Assembly: GCF_014384895.1 (NCBI RefSeq)
Contig: NZ_JACRSQ010000018.1
Location: forward strand, 15,453 to 79,452
Source: Bianquea renquensis
Lineage (GTDB): Bacteria > Bacillota > Clostridia > Lachnospirales > Bianqueaceae
Length of the DNA stretch: 64,000 bases
Direction: 5' to 3'
In this document: positions 35,459 through 44,711 of the stretch, piece after piece
How the letters are laid out: every line of letters begins with the position of its first letter
Position numbering within the stretch: the stretch's first letter is position 1
The notes under the pieces: model-generated
What the model was told of the DNA's origin: nothing
The model's database searches: none
Seen by the model: the letters and a program-made list of their open reading frames with translations, nothing else
Position numbers and translations under genes: made by a program

Positions 35459-35712
35459 TGTGGATAAGTGAGATACAATTCGAAGGCCGGTGTAATAGAA
35501 TAGAATTAAGATTCTTTTTAGTAGTAGTAGTAGTAGGGGCTGTGGATTTGGGGATAAGTGGTCGGAAGGCTAATGAATGCTGAAAAAACTCGGTCGAATA
35601 ACTCTGTTGAAAACTCGATTTTATTCGACAAATTATCCACAATTATCACATTTTCCATTAATTTCCTTACTTTATCCACAGTATATTCAGACTCTATTCA
35701 CAGGGTATCCAC
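35459..35712. other. oriC: Replication origin (oriC): AT-rich DUE, DnaA-trios and DnaA boxes
   Basis: The dnaN-dnaA gap contains DnaA boxes TGTGGATAA (35459-35467), TTATCCACA (35633-35641, 35672-35680) and GTATCCACA (35704-35712). Between them is the unwinding core: an AT-rich stretch (about 35491-35520), six TAG trios (35519-35536), GGGC (35537-35540), then TGTGGATTT (35541-35549) and the overlapping TGGGGATAA (35549-35557). This order of trios, GC spacer and tandem boxes is the known basal unwinding system of bacterial origins. Confidence 0.92.
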
Positions 35713-35729
35713 ATCAAAATGTGAGCAAT

Positions 35730-37073
35730 TTATTCCCCTACGATACGGCGTTCAATATCCTCCAGAGAGCGCCTCAGCTCGTCGCCGTGATCGCCGTTGA
35801 GATCTTCCGTCACTTTCTCGCAGGCATGGATGACTGTCGTGTGATCCCGCCCGCCAAAATCCTTTCCGATATTGGCCAATGGTACATCTGTCAGCTTGCG
35901 GCACATGTACATGGCAATCTGCCGGGGATAAGCCAGTTCCTTTGTCCTTTTTTTCGATTTCATATCCTCCATCCTCAAATTATAGCGTTCACAGACAGTC
36001 TCCATAATTCGATGGACGGTAATGGCCTTCTGTGAATCGCTGTCCGTGAAGTCCTTCAGCGCTTCCCGCGCCATCTCCACGTCTATGTTTTTGCCGGGGC
36101 AGGTGAGACGCGCATAGGCCACAACCCTCGTCAAAGCCCCCTCTAGCTCTCGAATATTGGAGGCAATGTTATCCGCAATATAGCTCAGCACGGAGAGATC
36201 AATATTTAATTCATTAATCTTTGCCTTCTTCTGCAAAATGGCGACTCGGGTCTCATAGTCCGGCGGTTTGATGTCCACGATCAAGCCCCATTTAAAGCGG
36301 GAGCGGATTCGCTCCTCCAGCCGCTCAATTTCTTCTGGCGGGCGGTCTCCGGATATGACGATCTGCTTATTGGCTTCGTACAGAGTATTGAAGGTGTGAA
36401 AGAATTCGTCCTGGGTTCCTTCCTTTCCCCCTAAAAACTGGATGTCGTCGATGAGGAGCACATCGATCTGCCGGTATTTATCTCGAAATTTTGTGCTGGT
36501 ATTATTGCTGATGGAATTGATAAGCTCATTCATGAAGGTTTCAGAGGAGACATACAGTACCTTCTTTGCCGGGTCATTTTTTAAGATATGATGACCGATG
36601 GAATGCATCAAATGTGTCTTGCCAAGTCCGGAACCACCCCACACAAAGAGGGGATTATACGTATTGCCAGGATAATCTGCGACGGCGACAGAGGAAGCGT
36701 AGGCCAGGCGGTTGTTGGCCCCTTCTACAAAATTGTCAAAGGTGTAGCGTGGATTTAGATTCGCTTTCTGTGTCAAAGCATGAAGGCTGTCATCTTCCTT
36801 TTTTTGTGCTTCTGGGTCATACTCATCGGGACTAATAATCTTGAACGTAAAATCCTCATAGTTCAGCTGCGCAAAACAGTCAGCGATATCTTTGGTAAAC
36901 CTCATTGGAATCAGGTCTTTCGCCAATGGCTTGTCCGTCTGCAGGATTAACGTCTTTCCCTCCACGGCAACGGGAACCAAATCCCGAAACCATGTATCAA
37001 AGGTGACAGTCATCAGCTTTGATTCCAAGATTGTTTTGACTTCCTCATAAATTGATTCGGCGTCGTATAACAT
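35730..37073 (-). CDS. dnaA: Chromosomal replication initiator DnaA
   Basis: A 447-residue initiator: domain I (YEEVKTILESKLMTVTFDTWF), a variable linker, AAA+ domain with Walker A GGSGLGKTHLMH and Walker B VLLIDDIQFLGG, and the C-terminal DNA-binding domain IV with the signature FGGRDHTTVIHACEKV. The ATG at 37073 follows AGGAGG; a longer frame to 37130 lacks a site. DnaA-box-like sequences in its own leader suggest autoregulation. Confidence 0.97.
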   Translation of the reverse strand: MLYDAESIYEEVKTILESKLMTVTFDTWFRDLVPVAVEGKTLILQTDKPLAKDLIPMRFTKDIADCFAQLNYEDFTFKIISPDEYDPEAQKKEDDSLHALTQKANLNPRYTFDNFVEGANNRLAYASSVAVADYPGNTYNPLFVWGGSGLGKTHLMHSIGHHILKNDPAKKVLYVSSETFMNELINSISNNTSTKFRDKYRQIDVLLIDDIQFLGGKEGTQDEFFHTFNTLYEANKQIVISGDRPPEEIERLEERIRSRFKWGLIVDIKPPDYETRVAILQKKAKINELNIDLSVLSYIADNIASNIRELEGALTRVVAYARLTCPGKNIDVEMAREALKDFTDSDSQKAITVHRIMETVCERYNLRMEDMKSKKRTKELAYPRQIAMYMCRKLTDVPLANIGKDFGGRDHTTVIHACEKVTEDLNGDHGDELRRSLEDIERRIVGE

Positions 37074-37096
37074 GATTGAACCTCCTAGTCGGTAAA

Positions 37097-37222
37097 TTCT
37101 CCAATTATCTGTCTTTGGAGAAATACGCACACCCTGTTAATAAAATTTTCCACATTGCCGCAGACCGGAAAATAAAAGAAAAATTGGAATTTAAAAAAGA
37201 GTAATCCACAAAGATATCCACA
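37097..37222 (-). promoter_or_regulatory. dnaA leader: hairpin and DnaA-box-like sites
   Basis: TTCTCCAA (37097-37104) and TTGGAGAA (37115-37122) form a perfect 8-bp hairpin upstream of the dnaA ribosome site. Further up are DnaA-box-like TTTTCCACA (37146-37154), TAATCCACA (37202-37210) and ATATCCACA (37214-37222), each one or two mismatches from TTATCCACA. The rest of the 403-bp dnaA-rpmH gap shows only the rpmH promoter. Confidence 0.6.
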
Positions 37223-37371
37223 TTTTGTGCATAAGTCCATGGGAGACAAGACATTGCATGGTTTAGTTGGAATAAGCTGGCAAATAACGTGTAGAAGGAT
37301 GGTACTTTATATGATAGCAAAATTCGGTTCGAGAAGCAAGTGCGGGGATGAAAATTTTATGAAAAAAATGC

Positions 37372-37400
37372 TTGACGAAGCTATAAACTTTGCATATAAT
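37372..37400 (+). promoter_or_regulatory. rpmH promoter
   Basis: TTGACG (37372-37377), a 17-bp spacer and TATAAT (37395-37400), about 75 bases before the rpmH start and pointing at the ribosome/RNase P/membrane gene run. Confidence 0.85.
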
Positions 37401-37476
37401 AAAAATAGTGCTCTAAAATGGATGTTTACAACATTCAGGATGTATTGGGTATCAATTAAGGAGGTGTATTACAGCC

Positions 37477-37611
37477 ATGAAAATGACATATCAGCCGAAG
37501 GTAAAACAGCGCAAGAGAGAACACGGCTTTAGAAAAAGAATGCTGACCAAATCTGGTAGAGCGGTATTGGCGAGAAGAAGAGCAAAGGGAAGAAAAGTAT
37601 TAACCGCGTAA
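37477..37611 (+). CDS. rpmH: 50S ribosomal protein L34 (bL34)
   Basis: A 44-residue, very basic protein reading MKMTYQPKVKQRKREHGF, then RKRMLTKSGRAVLARRRAK and GRKVLTA, the complete bL34 sequence pattern. An AAGGAGGTG ribosome site lies upstream. It is the first gene right of the origin and divergent from dnaA, the classical arrangement. Confidence 0.97.
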   Translation: MKMTYQPKVKQRKREHGFRKRMLTKSGRAVLARRRAKGRKVLTA

Positions 37612-37671
37612 GTTACGGGCCGCAGATATGTGGCCTTCTTTTACTCACGTGTATTTTTCAAGGGTGACCCC

Positions 37672-38010
37672 ATGATCCAAAGTTTGAAGAACCAACAATT
37701 CCTCAAGGTTTACGCTGAAGGGCGCTCCAAGGCAGATGCCTGCATCGTTTTATATTGTTTGGAGAACGGCGGGGATGTGAACCGGCTCGGTATCACAGTC
37801 AGCAAGAAAATCGGAAATAGCGTCGTGCGAAGCAGGGTTAAACGCATCATTAAGGAGGCTTACCGGCTGAATCAGCGGCAGTTTCAGGAGGGCTATGATT
37901 TTGTGATTATCGCGAGAAAGCCGTCCAAGGATAAGAAGAGCACAGATATGGAGAGATCGCTGCTGAGACTTGCGGGCAAGCAGAGAGTCCTTCGCAATGG
38001 TAATGCATAG
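37672..38010 (+). CDS. rnpA: Ribonuclease P protein component
   Basis: A 112-residue basic protein that assists the RNase P RNA in trimming tRNA 5' ends. It has RLGITVSKKIGNSVVRSRVKRIIKEAYR, the RNR-type motif (here in the form RSRVKRIIKE), and a C-terminal YDFVIIARKPS. The ATG at 37672 (MIQSLKNQQF) fits the family length; the frame upstream to 37630 is not needed. It follows rpmH by 60 bases. Confidence 0.95.
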   Translation: MIQSLKNQQFLKVYAEGRSKADACIVLYCLENGGDVNRLGITVSKKIGNSVVRSRVKRIIKEAYRLNQRQFQEGYDFVIIARKPSKDKKSTDMERSLLRLAGKQRVLRNGNA

Positions 38011-38096
38011 GGAAATGATTTCGAAGATTGTGGGGAAACGCGTGGCTTTTACGGCTAACCGGCCAGCCTGCGTTTCGTTTGAAAAGAAGGTTCAGA

Positions 38097-38306
38097 ATGA
38101 AAAAAATCTTGTTGATGGCAATTTCTTTTTACCGCAAATGCATATCACCTCTTAAACCGCCTAGCTGCCGGTTCTATCCGACATGCTCGGCCTATGCTTA
38201 CGAGGCGGTGACAAAATATGGAGCCATTAAAGGGACGTATCTTGCAGTTAAACGAATCTTGAAATGCCATCCGTTTCATCCGGGCGGCTATGATCCTGTT
38301 CCATAG
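38097..38306 (+). CDS. yidD: Membrane protein insertion efficiency factor YidD
   Basis: A 69-residue protein starting MKKILLMAISFYRKCISPL, with the invariant CRFYPTCSAYAYEAV cysteine motif and ending KCHPFHPGGYDPVP, the YidD signature. It helps YidC-dependent insertion at the membrane. The ATG at 38097 follows AGAAGG by six bases; a longer frame to 38028 carries no family sequence. Confidence 0.95.
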   Translation: MKKILLMAISFYRKCISPLKPPSCRFYPTCSAYAYEAVTKYGAIKGTYLAVKRILKCHPFHPGGYDPVP

Positions 38307-38353
38307 GATAGGACAGGCTTACCGGATCAGAAAGTTTGTAGCGGAGAGGAGCT

Positions 38354-39595
38354 GTGCGTGTGGATTTTGCCATATTAGCGCCCACGAGTAACTTTATCTT
38401 AAAGCCTTTGGCCTTTGTACTCAGCATGATTATCAGTGTGGTATACCAATTGATCCAGATGATAACGGTGGATCACTCACTCGGTATCACCATCATTTTA
38501 TTTACATTTATCGTTCGAGCCTGTATGCTGCCGCTGATGTTAAAGCAGCAGCGGTCATCCAGAAAGATGATGCGTTTGCAGCCGAAGATTCAGAAGATCC
38601 AGGACAAGTATAAGAATAAAACAGACCCAGAATCCAAGCAAAAGATGTCTATGGAGATGTCGGAGTTCTATAAGAAGAACAAGGCGAATCCCATGAGCGG
38701 CTGCTTGCCCCTTTTGATCCAGATGCCAATTTTGTTTGCTTTATATGAGATTCTGCGGAACATTCCCTTTTACATCAATGATATCGGAACGATATTTGAA
38801 TCCATGGCGGCGCAGGTCATGGCACAACCCGGCTATGCCGATGTGATCAATGGCGATGCTTTCAAGAGCGTAGTTCAGGGACTCCAGAAGTTTAATGTGG
38901 AGACGCAGAACTCCGTCATTGATTTTCTGTACCATCTGTCAAAGACGCAGTGGACTGAGTTTACACAGGCCGTCGGATTGGCCGGCAATGCCGCCTTTGA
39001 GGCGAATGTGAGCTTGCAGGCGGAGATCAACAACTTTTTATTCTTTAACTTGGCAGAGGCCCCCGGGTGGGGTTTCCCCGGCATTATTTGGCCGGTTGTG
39101 GCGGGTGTGACCACTTGGCTGTCTTCCTGGCTTGCGACGAGGGCCAATGAAAAGCGGACTAAGCGGACGGCTAAGGATGGCAAGGCGGTACAGAATCCAC
39201 AGAATCAGACCATGAAGGTTATGAACATTGTGTTTCCATTTATGACCGCATTTTTTGTTATCACCATGCCGCTGGGTCTCGGATTATACTGGATTGCCGG
39301 CAATATATTTAGCATACTGCAGCAGTTCCTGGTGGATGGCATTGTGGACAGAGAAGAGCGCAATGAGGCTCTCCGCCGGCGCGATGAGCTGGAGGAAAAG
39401 AAGCGTTTGAAAGAGCTCTCTCGCTCCAATGTGGACAAGCGAACCGGAAATCGAGTGGGCACAGCTGCGTCGGTAAATCGGAGCAGCTTGGCCGGCAACA
39501 AGAAGGCTGCCATACGGCAGCAGAATAGAGAACGTTTAGAAGATGAAAACTCGAAGGACAACCAACAAATAGATTCGAATGGGGAAGAATCTTAA
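38354..39595 (+). CDS. yidC: Membrane protein insertase YidC/OxaA
   Basis: A 413-residue insertase of the Gram-positive short type without the large periplasmic domain. Membrane helices include FVLSMIISVVYQLIQMI, the conserved RACMLPLMLKQQRSSRKM with the groove Arg, PMSGCLPLLIQMPILFALYEIL, and late helices near WPVVAGVTTWLSSWLA and FMTAFFVITMPLGLGLYWIAGN. The C-terminal tail is charged. The start is GTG at 38354 after GGAGAGGAG. No lipobox is seen. Operon with yidD and jag. Confidence 0.95.
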   Translation: MRVDFAILAPTSNFILKPLAFVLSMIISVVYQLIQMITVDHSLGITIILFTFIVRACMLPLMLKQQRSSRKMMRLQPKIQKIQDKYKNKTDPESKQKMSMEMSEFYKKNKANPMSGCLPLLIQMPILFALYEILRNIPFYINDIGTIFESMAAQVMAQPGYADVINGDAFKSVVQGLQKFNVETQNSVIDFLYHLSKTQWTEFTQAVGLAGNAAFEANVSLQAEINNFLFFNLAEAPGWGFPGIIWPVVAGVTTWLSSWLATRANEKRTKRTAKDGKAVQNPQNQTMKVMNIVFPFMTAFFVITMPLGLGLYWIAGNIFSILQQFLVDGIVDREERNEALRRRDELEEKKRLKELSRSNVDKRTGNRVGTAASVNRSSLAGNKKAAIRQQNRERLEDENSKDNQQIDSNGEES

Positions 39596-39608
39596 GGGAG
39601 GTTAGAGT

Positions 39609-40376
39609 ATGGATTTTGTAGAGAAGACCGGCAAGACAGTGGATGAGGCCGTCACCGCAGCGTTGATTGAGCTTGGGGTGTCCAGTGATCAGGTCAACAT
39701 TGAGATCGTAGATGAGGGCACGAAGGGTATCCTTGGCCTTTTTAGCAAAGAAGCAAAGGTCAGAGTGTCCTTAAAGTCGTCAGACCAGGGAGAGACAGTG
39801 GAGAAGGAGATTGAGGAGGAAGTGGCGAAAGAGCTTGAGCCGATTCAGTCTGAGATTGATAGTTTTTCCGAGGGGTCTGATCAAGCTGATGAACCGGTAG
39901 GGGATAGGAATCCGGAGGCGATCGACAAAGCATGTGAGTTCTTGACGAATGTCCTGGAGGCCATGGGGATACAGTCTCATGTGAAAGCTGAATATTCTGA
40001 TGATAATATCTTAAATGTGGATATCGAGGGTGATGGAATGGGCGTCATCATCGGTAAGAGAGGAAATACGCTGGATTCTCTTCAATATTTGACCACGCTG
40101 GTGGTCAACAAGGGTTCCGAGTCCCATGTTCGAGTGAAATTGGACACGGAGAATTACCGCGAACGGCGGCAGCAGACATTGGAGAGCCTTGCCATCAATC
40201 TTGCTAAGAAGGTAAAGAAGACGGGGAAGAGGGTAATCTTGGAGCCTATGAATCCCTATGAGCGCCGGATCATTCACTCCACCCTACAGTCTGACCCCAT
40301 GATCGAAACCCACAGTGAGGGGGAGGAACCTTACCGCAAGGTTGTCATCTCCTTGAAACGCAAGGGTGGCCGATAA
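39609..40376 (+). CDS. jag: RNA-binding protein Jag (KhpB/EloR)
   Basis: A 255-residue protein with three parts: Jag-N (MDFVEKTGKTVDEAVTAAL to GTKGILGLFSKEAKV), an acidic linker, a KH domain (NVDIEGDGMGVIIGKRGNTLDSLQYL) and R3H (PMNPYERRIIHSTLQ). It binds RNA and in relatives influences cell elongation. It begins 13 bases after yidC and is followed by a terminator. Confidence 0.94.
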   Translation: MDFVEKTGKTVDEAVTAALIELGVSSDQVNIEIVDEGTKGILGLFSKEAKVRVSLKSSDQGETVEKEIEEEVAKELEPIQSEIDSFSEGSDQADEPVGDRNPEAIDKACEFLTNVLEAMGIQSHVKAEYSDDNILNVDIEGDGMGVIIGKRGNTLDSLQYLTTLVVNKGSESHVRVKLDTENYRERRQQTLESLAINLAKKVKKTGKRVILEPMNPYERRIIHSTLQSDPMIETHSEGEEPYRKVVISLKRKGGR

Positions 40377-40405
40377 CATAAGTATCCGCGGCGGAGCCGT
40401 ATGTG

Positions 40406-40439
40406 AAACCCAGGGACCTGTTGCCGCTGGGTTTTTCTT
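40406..40439 (+). terminator. Terminator after jag
   Basis: AAACCCAG (40406-40413) pairs with CTGGGTTT (40427-40434), then TTCTT. It ends the rpmH-jag transcription unit. Confidence 0.8.
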
Positions 40440-40546
40440 AACGTTCTCACAGGGGAATGAAAAGACTATAATTTGGGTCGATGTGCGGCTCAAAGTACAG
40501 TTGCCCTAGCTGAATTGAAGAGCAGCTAGGCGGAATGGAGATTGAC

Positions 40547-41956
40547 ATGGCTGATCAGTACAATGGAGGTCCCGCCATTGCCGCTATTTCGACGCCGGCA
40601 GGGACCGGAGCGATTGCGATTATCCGCATTTCAGGAAGAGAGTCCATTGAGATTGTGGACGCCGTATTTCAGCCGGCCGACAAGAGCTCTCTGCGTGACA
40701 GTCCATCTCATACGATTCATTATGGGTGGATCGTGGATCCGCAGACACAGGATTCGGTGGATGAAGTTCTTGTCATGCTCATGCGAGCGCCGAGGACGTT
40801 TACAAGAGAAGATGTGGTGGAGATCAATTGTCATGGCGGAGCCTATATACAGGGACGTATCTTGGAGCTCTTATTTCAGAGTGGCGCTCGCCTGGCAGAG
40901 CCCGGAGAATTTACTAAGAGAGCTTTTTTAAATGGACGGATGGATCTATCACAGGCGGAAGCGGTTATGGACTTGATCTCATCGCAGACGGATTTATCGC
41001 TGCGCTCGTCGATTCATACGCTAAAGGGCGGCTTACGGGAGAAGATTGACATGCTTCGCGGGGGGCTTTTAGATCTGATGACCCAGATTGAGGCCAATAT
41101 CGACTATCCTGAATATGATCTTGAGGATGTGACCCTGGACCAGATACAGAAGACGGCGGCCGCAATTCTGGAGAAGATGGAAGACCTATGGAGAACTGCC
41201 GAAAGCGGCCGGCTCCTTAAGCAAGGAATCAAGGTTGCAATTGTGGGAAGGCCCAATGTGGGAAAATCCACTTTGTTGAATGCGCTTTTGCGGGAGCAGC
41301 GCGCCATTGTGACGGATATTCCTGGAACGACAAGAGATACGATTGAGGAGTTTGTGGATTTAGGGGGAATGCCGCTGCACCTGGTGGATACGGCGGGAAT
41401 CCGCGAGACAGAGGATGTTGTGGAGAAGATCGGCGTGGATTTAGCAAGGAGGGCCGCCGAGGAGAGCGATCTGATTTTGATGGTGGTGGATGCAGGGATG
41501 GAGCTGGACGGGGAGGACCGCGCGATCTTTCAAGAGATTCGACATAAGCAATACTTGATCCTGTTGAATAAAACGGACCTTACGGCCGCCCACAGCGCGG
41601 ATGAGTTTGCCGCCATCCTGGGGGATCCCCAGGCGAGGGAGCACATACTCGCAGTATCCGCTAAGGAGGAAAAAGGGCTGGATACCGTTGAAAGCCGAAT
41701 ACGAAAGCTATTTTTCGATGGCACCATCGCCATCGGCAAGGATCCTCTGATCTCCAACCTTCGGCAGAAGGAAGCACTTCGTCGAGGAATCGCTGGTCTG
41801 CGGGCAGTTTTGAGAGGAGTGGAGGAGGGAATTCCACAGGACATGATTATGATCGATTTGACAGACGCCTATGATGCTTTGGGGGAAATATCTGGACATT
41901 GCGTCAAGGACGATGTGATTCAGGAGATCTTCAGCCGGTTTTGCCTTGGCAAATAA
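40547..41956 (+). CDS. mnmE: tRNA uridine-5-carboxymethylaminomethyl GTPase MnmE
   Basis: A 469-residue GTPase that with MnmG modifies U34 of certain tRNAs. The N-terminal folate-binding domain (AIAAISTPAGTGAIAIIRISG) is followed by a helical domain, a G domain with GRPNVGKST (G1), TTRD (G2), DTAG (G3) and NKTD (G4), and the catalytic C-terminus FCLGK. The ATG at 40547 follows GGAG by six bases; the ATG at 40535 overlaps that site. Confidence 0.96.
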   Translation: MADQYNGGPAIAAISTPAGTGAIAIIRISGRESIEIVDAVFQPADKSSLRDSPSHTIHYGWIVDPQTQDSVDEVLVMLMRAPRTFTREDVVEINCHGGAYIQGRILELLFQSGARLAEPGEFTKRAFLNGRMDLSQAEAVMDLISSQTDLSLRSSIHTLKGGLREKIDMLRGGLLDLMTQIEANIDYPEYDLEDVTLDQIQKTAAAILEKMEDLWRTAESGRLLKQGIKVAIVGRPNVGKSTLLNALLREQRAIVTDIPGTTRDTIEEFVDLGGMPLHLVDTAGIRETEDVVEKIGVDLARRAAEESDLILMVVDAGMELDGEDRAIFQEIRHKQYLILLNKTDLTAAHSADEFAAILGDPQAREHILAVSAKEEKGLDTVESRIRKLFFDGTIAIGKDPLISNLRQKEALRRGIAGLRAVLRGVEEGIPQDMIMIDLTDAYDALGEISGHCVKDDVIQEIFSRFCLGK

Positions 41957-41983
41957 CAATTTATGTGTGGAGAGTGTGAATAA

Positions 41984-43927
41984 ATGGATACTGAATATCC
42001 GGTGTTGGGGTCAAAGGAGCACCAGATTGTGTATTGGGAAGAGGACATTGATGTCGCCGTGATCGGTGGGGGGCACGCGGGCTGCGAGGCGGCATTAGCC
42101 TGTGCGCGGCTAGGGATGAGGACAATTCTTTTCGCTATGAATCTGGACAGTATCGCCATGATGCCGTGCAACCCCAACATCGGGGGGACATCGAAGGGGC
42201 ATTTGGTGAGAGAAATTGACGCGCTGGGTGGCGAGATGGGGAAGAATATTGATCGGACCTACATTCAATCCCGGATGCTGAACACGGCAAAAGGGCCAGC
42301 AGTTCATTCCCTTCGAGCCCAAGCGGATAAAGCGCGATATAAGGAGGCGATGAAGCTTGTTCTGGAAAAGCAGGATTCCCTGTGGATTCGCCAGAGTGAA
42401 GTTGTCTATATCGATACAAAGAATGGCAGCGTTTCAGGGGTCTTGACCGCACCAGGAGGATACTATCCCTGCAAAAGCGTGATCATCTGTACAGGCACCT
42501 ATTTACAGGCCAGCTGTATTCATGGCACATATCGAGTTCAAACGGGACCGGGAGGGATGCAGGCCGCATGTGGCGGTTTGACAGACTGCCTTCGTGATCT
42601 GGGGCTGCCCTTGAGGCGCTTTAAGACTGGGACGCCAGCCAGGGTCGATGGCCGGACGCTGGATTTTCAGAAGATGGAAGAGCAGAAAGGCGATGAGCAC
42701 ATTGTGCCATTTTCTTTTGAAAATTCGCCGGACGCGATTCGGCGACCCCAGCGGTCCTGTTGGCTGACATATACAAATGAGAGGACCCATGCCATTATTC
42801 GGAATAATCTTCACCGGTCTCCCTTATACTCGGGTGACATTCGCGGAATTGGACCTCGTTATTGTCCGTCTATCGAAGACAAAGTGGTTCGGTTTGCTGA
42901 CAAGGAACGGCATCAAGTATTTTTGGAACCAGAAGGGGATCATACGTTTGAATATTATGTATCGGGTATGTCCTCCTCTCTTCCTGAAGATGTACAGCGG
43001 GATATGCTCAGAACATTGCCTGGTTTAGAGCATGTCCAGATAATGAGAACGGGATATGCCATTGAGTATGATTGTATTGATCCGCTTGCTTTGGACCATA
43101 CTTTACAGATCAAACAGGTGAAGGGTCTTTATAGTGCTGGCCAGTTTAACGGGAGTTCAGGGTATGAAGAGGCTGCGGCACAAGGGTTGATCGCAGGAAT
43201 CAACGCTGCGCTGTCCATAAAGGGAGGAGATCCCTTGATTTTAGACAGATCGCAGGCATATATCGGCGTGCTGATCGATGACCTGGTGACAAAGGGCACA
43301 AATGAACCATACCGCATGATGACATCGAGAGCAGAATATCGACTCTTGCTCCGACAAGATAACGCAGATCTTCGATTGACGGAGCTTGGATATAAAGTAG
43401 GACTCATTTCCCATGCCCGATACAGTCGTTTTCTTCGGAAAAAAGAAGAGATTTCCCAGGAAATAGAGCGGCTGGAGAACACATGCCTCAGCGCTTCCGC
43501 GGAGGTGAATGAGTTTCTGAATTCGTTGAAAACATCCTCAATACGGTCGGGGGTATCTTTAGCAGAGCTGCTTCGCCGACCGGAGATATCCTATGGCGAT
43601 GTAATTGCTATGGGTGATTTGGCGGCAATTGAGCGGCCGCACTTAGATTCAGCGGCGGGGGAGCAAGCTGCAATTCAAATCAAATATCAGGGATACATTG
43701 AAAAGCAGATGCAACAGGTGGAGCAGTTTAAAAAACTGGAGCAAAAGTTAATTCCGCAGGAGTTAAATTACGAGGAAATTCCGAGTCTGCGGTTGGAAGC
43801 GAGACAGAAATTGTCCAAGGTACGGCCGAGATCTGTGGGTCAGGCGTCCAGGATTTCCGGCGTATCACCGGCGGATGTGAATGTTCTTCTCGTATATCTG
43901 GAGCAATACCGGCTTTGCAAAAAGTAG
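41984..43927 (+). CDS. mnmG: tRNA uridine-5-carboxymethylaminomethyl modification enzyme MnmG
   Basis: A 647-residue FAD enzyme. The dinucleotide fold VAVIGGGHAGCEAALA starts at about residue 24, after an N-terminal extension longer than usual. CNPNIGGTSKGHLVREIDALGG, GLYSAGQFNGSSGYEEAAAQG and RLTELGYKVGLI mark the family. It partners MnmE, encoded 27 bases upstream. Confidence 0.96.
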   Translation: MDTEYPVLGSKEHQIVYWEEDIDVAVIGGGHAGCEAALACARLGMRTILFAMNLDSIAMMPCNPNIGGTSKGHLVREIDALGGEMGKNIDRTYIQSRMLNTAKGPAVHSLRAQADKARYKEAMKLVLEKQDSLWIRQSEVVYIDTKNGSVSGVLTAPGGYYPCKSVIICTGTYLQASCIHGTYRVQTGPGGMQAACGGLTDCLRDLGLPLRRFKTGTPARVDGRTLDFQKMEEQKGDEHIVPFSFENSPDAIRRPQRSCWLTYTNERTHAIIRNNLHRSPLYSGDIRGIGPRYCPSIEDKVVRFADKERHQVFLEPEGDHTFEYYVSGMSSSLPEDVQRDMLRTLPGLEHVQIMRTGYAIEYDCIDPLALDHTLQIKQVKGLYSAGQFNGSSGYEEAAAQGLIAGINAALSIKGGDPLILDRSQAYIGVLIDDLVTKGTNEPYRMMTSRAEYRLLLRQDNADLRLTELGYKVGLISHARYSRFLRKKEEISQEIERLENTCLSASAEVNEFLNSLKTSSIRSGVSLAELLRRPEISYGDVIAMGDLAAIERPHLDSAAGEQAAIQIKYQGYIEKQMQQVEQFKKLEQKLIPQELNYEEIPSLRLEARQKLSKVRPRSVGQASRISGVSPADVNVLLVYLEQYRLCKK

Positions 43928-43940
43928 GGAGATAAGGGCG

Positions 43941-44669
43941 ATGGATGAGGCAGTTCAGGAATACTTGCGGCTGGGAGCAGAAAAAATGGGTTTTGCGCTG
44001 GACAGGGAGCAGATCCGACAGTTTACAGTCTATAGTGAGTTACTTGTGCAGTGGAATGAGAAAATGAATCTCACCGCCATCACGGAAGAGCGGGAGATTA
44101 TCGGGAAGCATTTTCTTGATAGCCTGGCCGGTGGAGTGGCACTCCAGAGGGATGGCCGTGAGCAGGTGCGGTTGATTGATGTTGGAACAGGGGCGGGTTT
44201 TCCGGGAATTCCCCTGAAGATTGTGCTGCCAGGGGTATCCCTGACGCTGTTGGATTCTTTGCAGAAGCGGGTTGCCTTTTTGCAGGAAGTGTGTTCACAG
44301 CTCGGACTACAGGATGTAACCTGTATCCATGGACGCGCCGAAGAGCTGGGGCGTGAAGTGGAGTATCGGGAAAATTATGATGTAGCCGTGTCGAGGGCTG
44401 TTGCCCCCTTGCCGGTATTGTTGGAGTATTGTTCAGGATTTGTAAGGCAAGGCGGCCTCTTTTTGGCCTATAAAGGACCAAGCATAGTGGAGGAGCTAGA
44501 GATTTCCCGCAATGCAGTGTCGAAATTGCAGTTTTCTATCCGGGAGACAATGGATATGGTGATACCAGATACGGAGTATCGTCATTTTATAACAATATTT
44601 GAGAAGATCGGCAGTTTGCCCTTGAAATATCCTAGAAAACAAAGTAAAATAAAGAAAGAACCATTATGA
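43941..44669 (+). CDS. rsmG: 16S rRNA (guanine527-N7)-methyltransferase RsmG
   Basis: A 242-residue SAM methyltransferase: MNLTAITEEREIIGKHFLDSL, the SAM loop LIDVGTGAGFPGIPLKIVLP, LLDSLQKRVAFL and VSRAVAPLPVLLEYC. It methylates G527 of 16S rRNA. The ATG at 43941, preceded by AAGGG, starts 13 bases after mnmG; the frame back to 43881 overlaps mnmG. Confidence 0.95.
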   Translation: MDEAVQEYLRLGAEKMGFALDREQIRQFTVYSELLVQWNEKMNLTAITEEREIIGKHFLDSLAGGVALQRDGREQVRLIDVGTGAGFPGIPLKIVLPGVSLTLLDSLQKRVAFLQEVCSQLGLQDVTCIHGRAEELGREVEYRENYDVAVSRAVAPLPVLLEYCSGFVRQGGLFLAYKGPSIVEELEISRNAVSKLQFSIRETMDMVIPDTEYRHFITIFEKIGSLPLKYPRKQSKIKKEPL

Positions 44670-44711
44670 GCGATCGGAATCATCTCACCGTATAAAGGGG
44701 CCTTTAAACTA

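Noticed and set aside
37640..37660. CACGTG core near 37645 as a third parS site
   Set aside because: Only the central six bases match; the flanks lack the TGTTC/GAACA arms.
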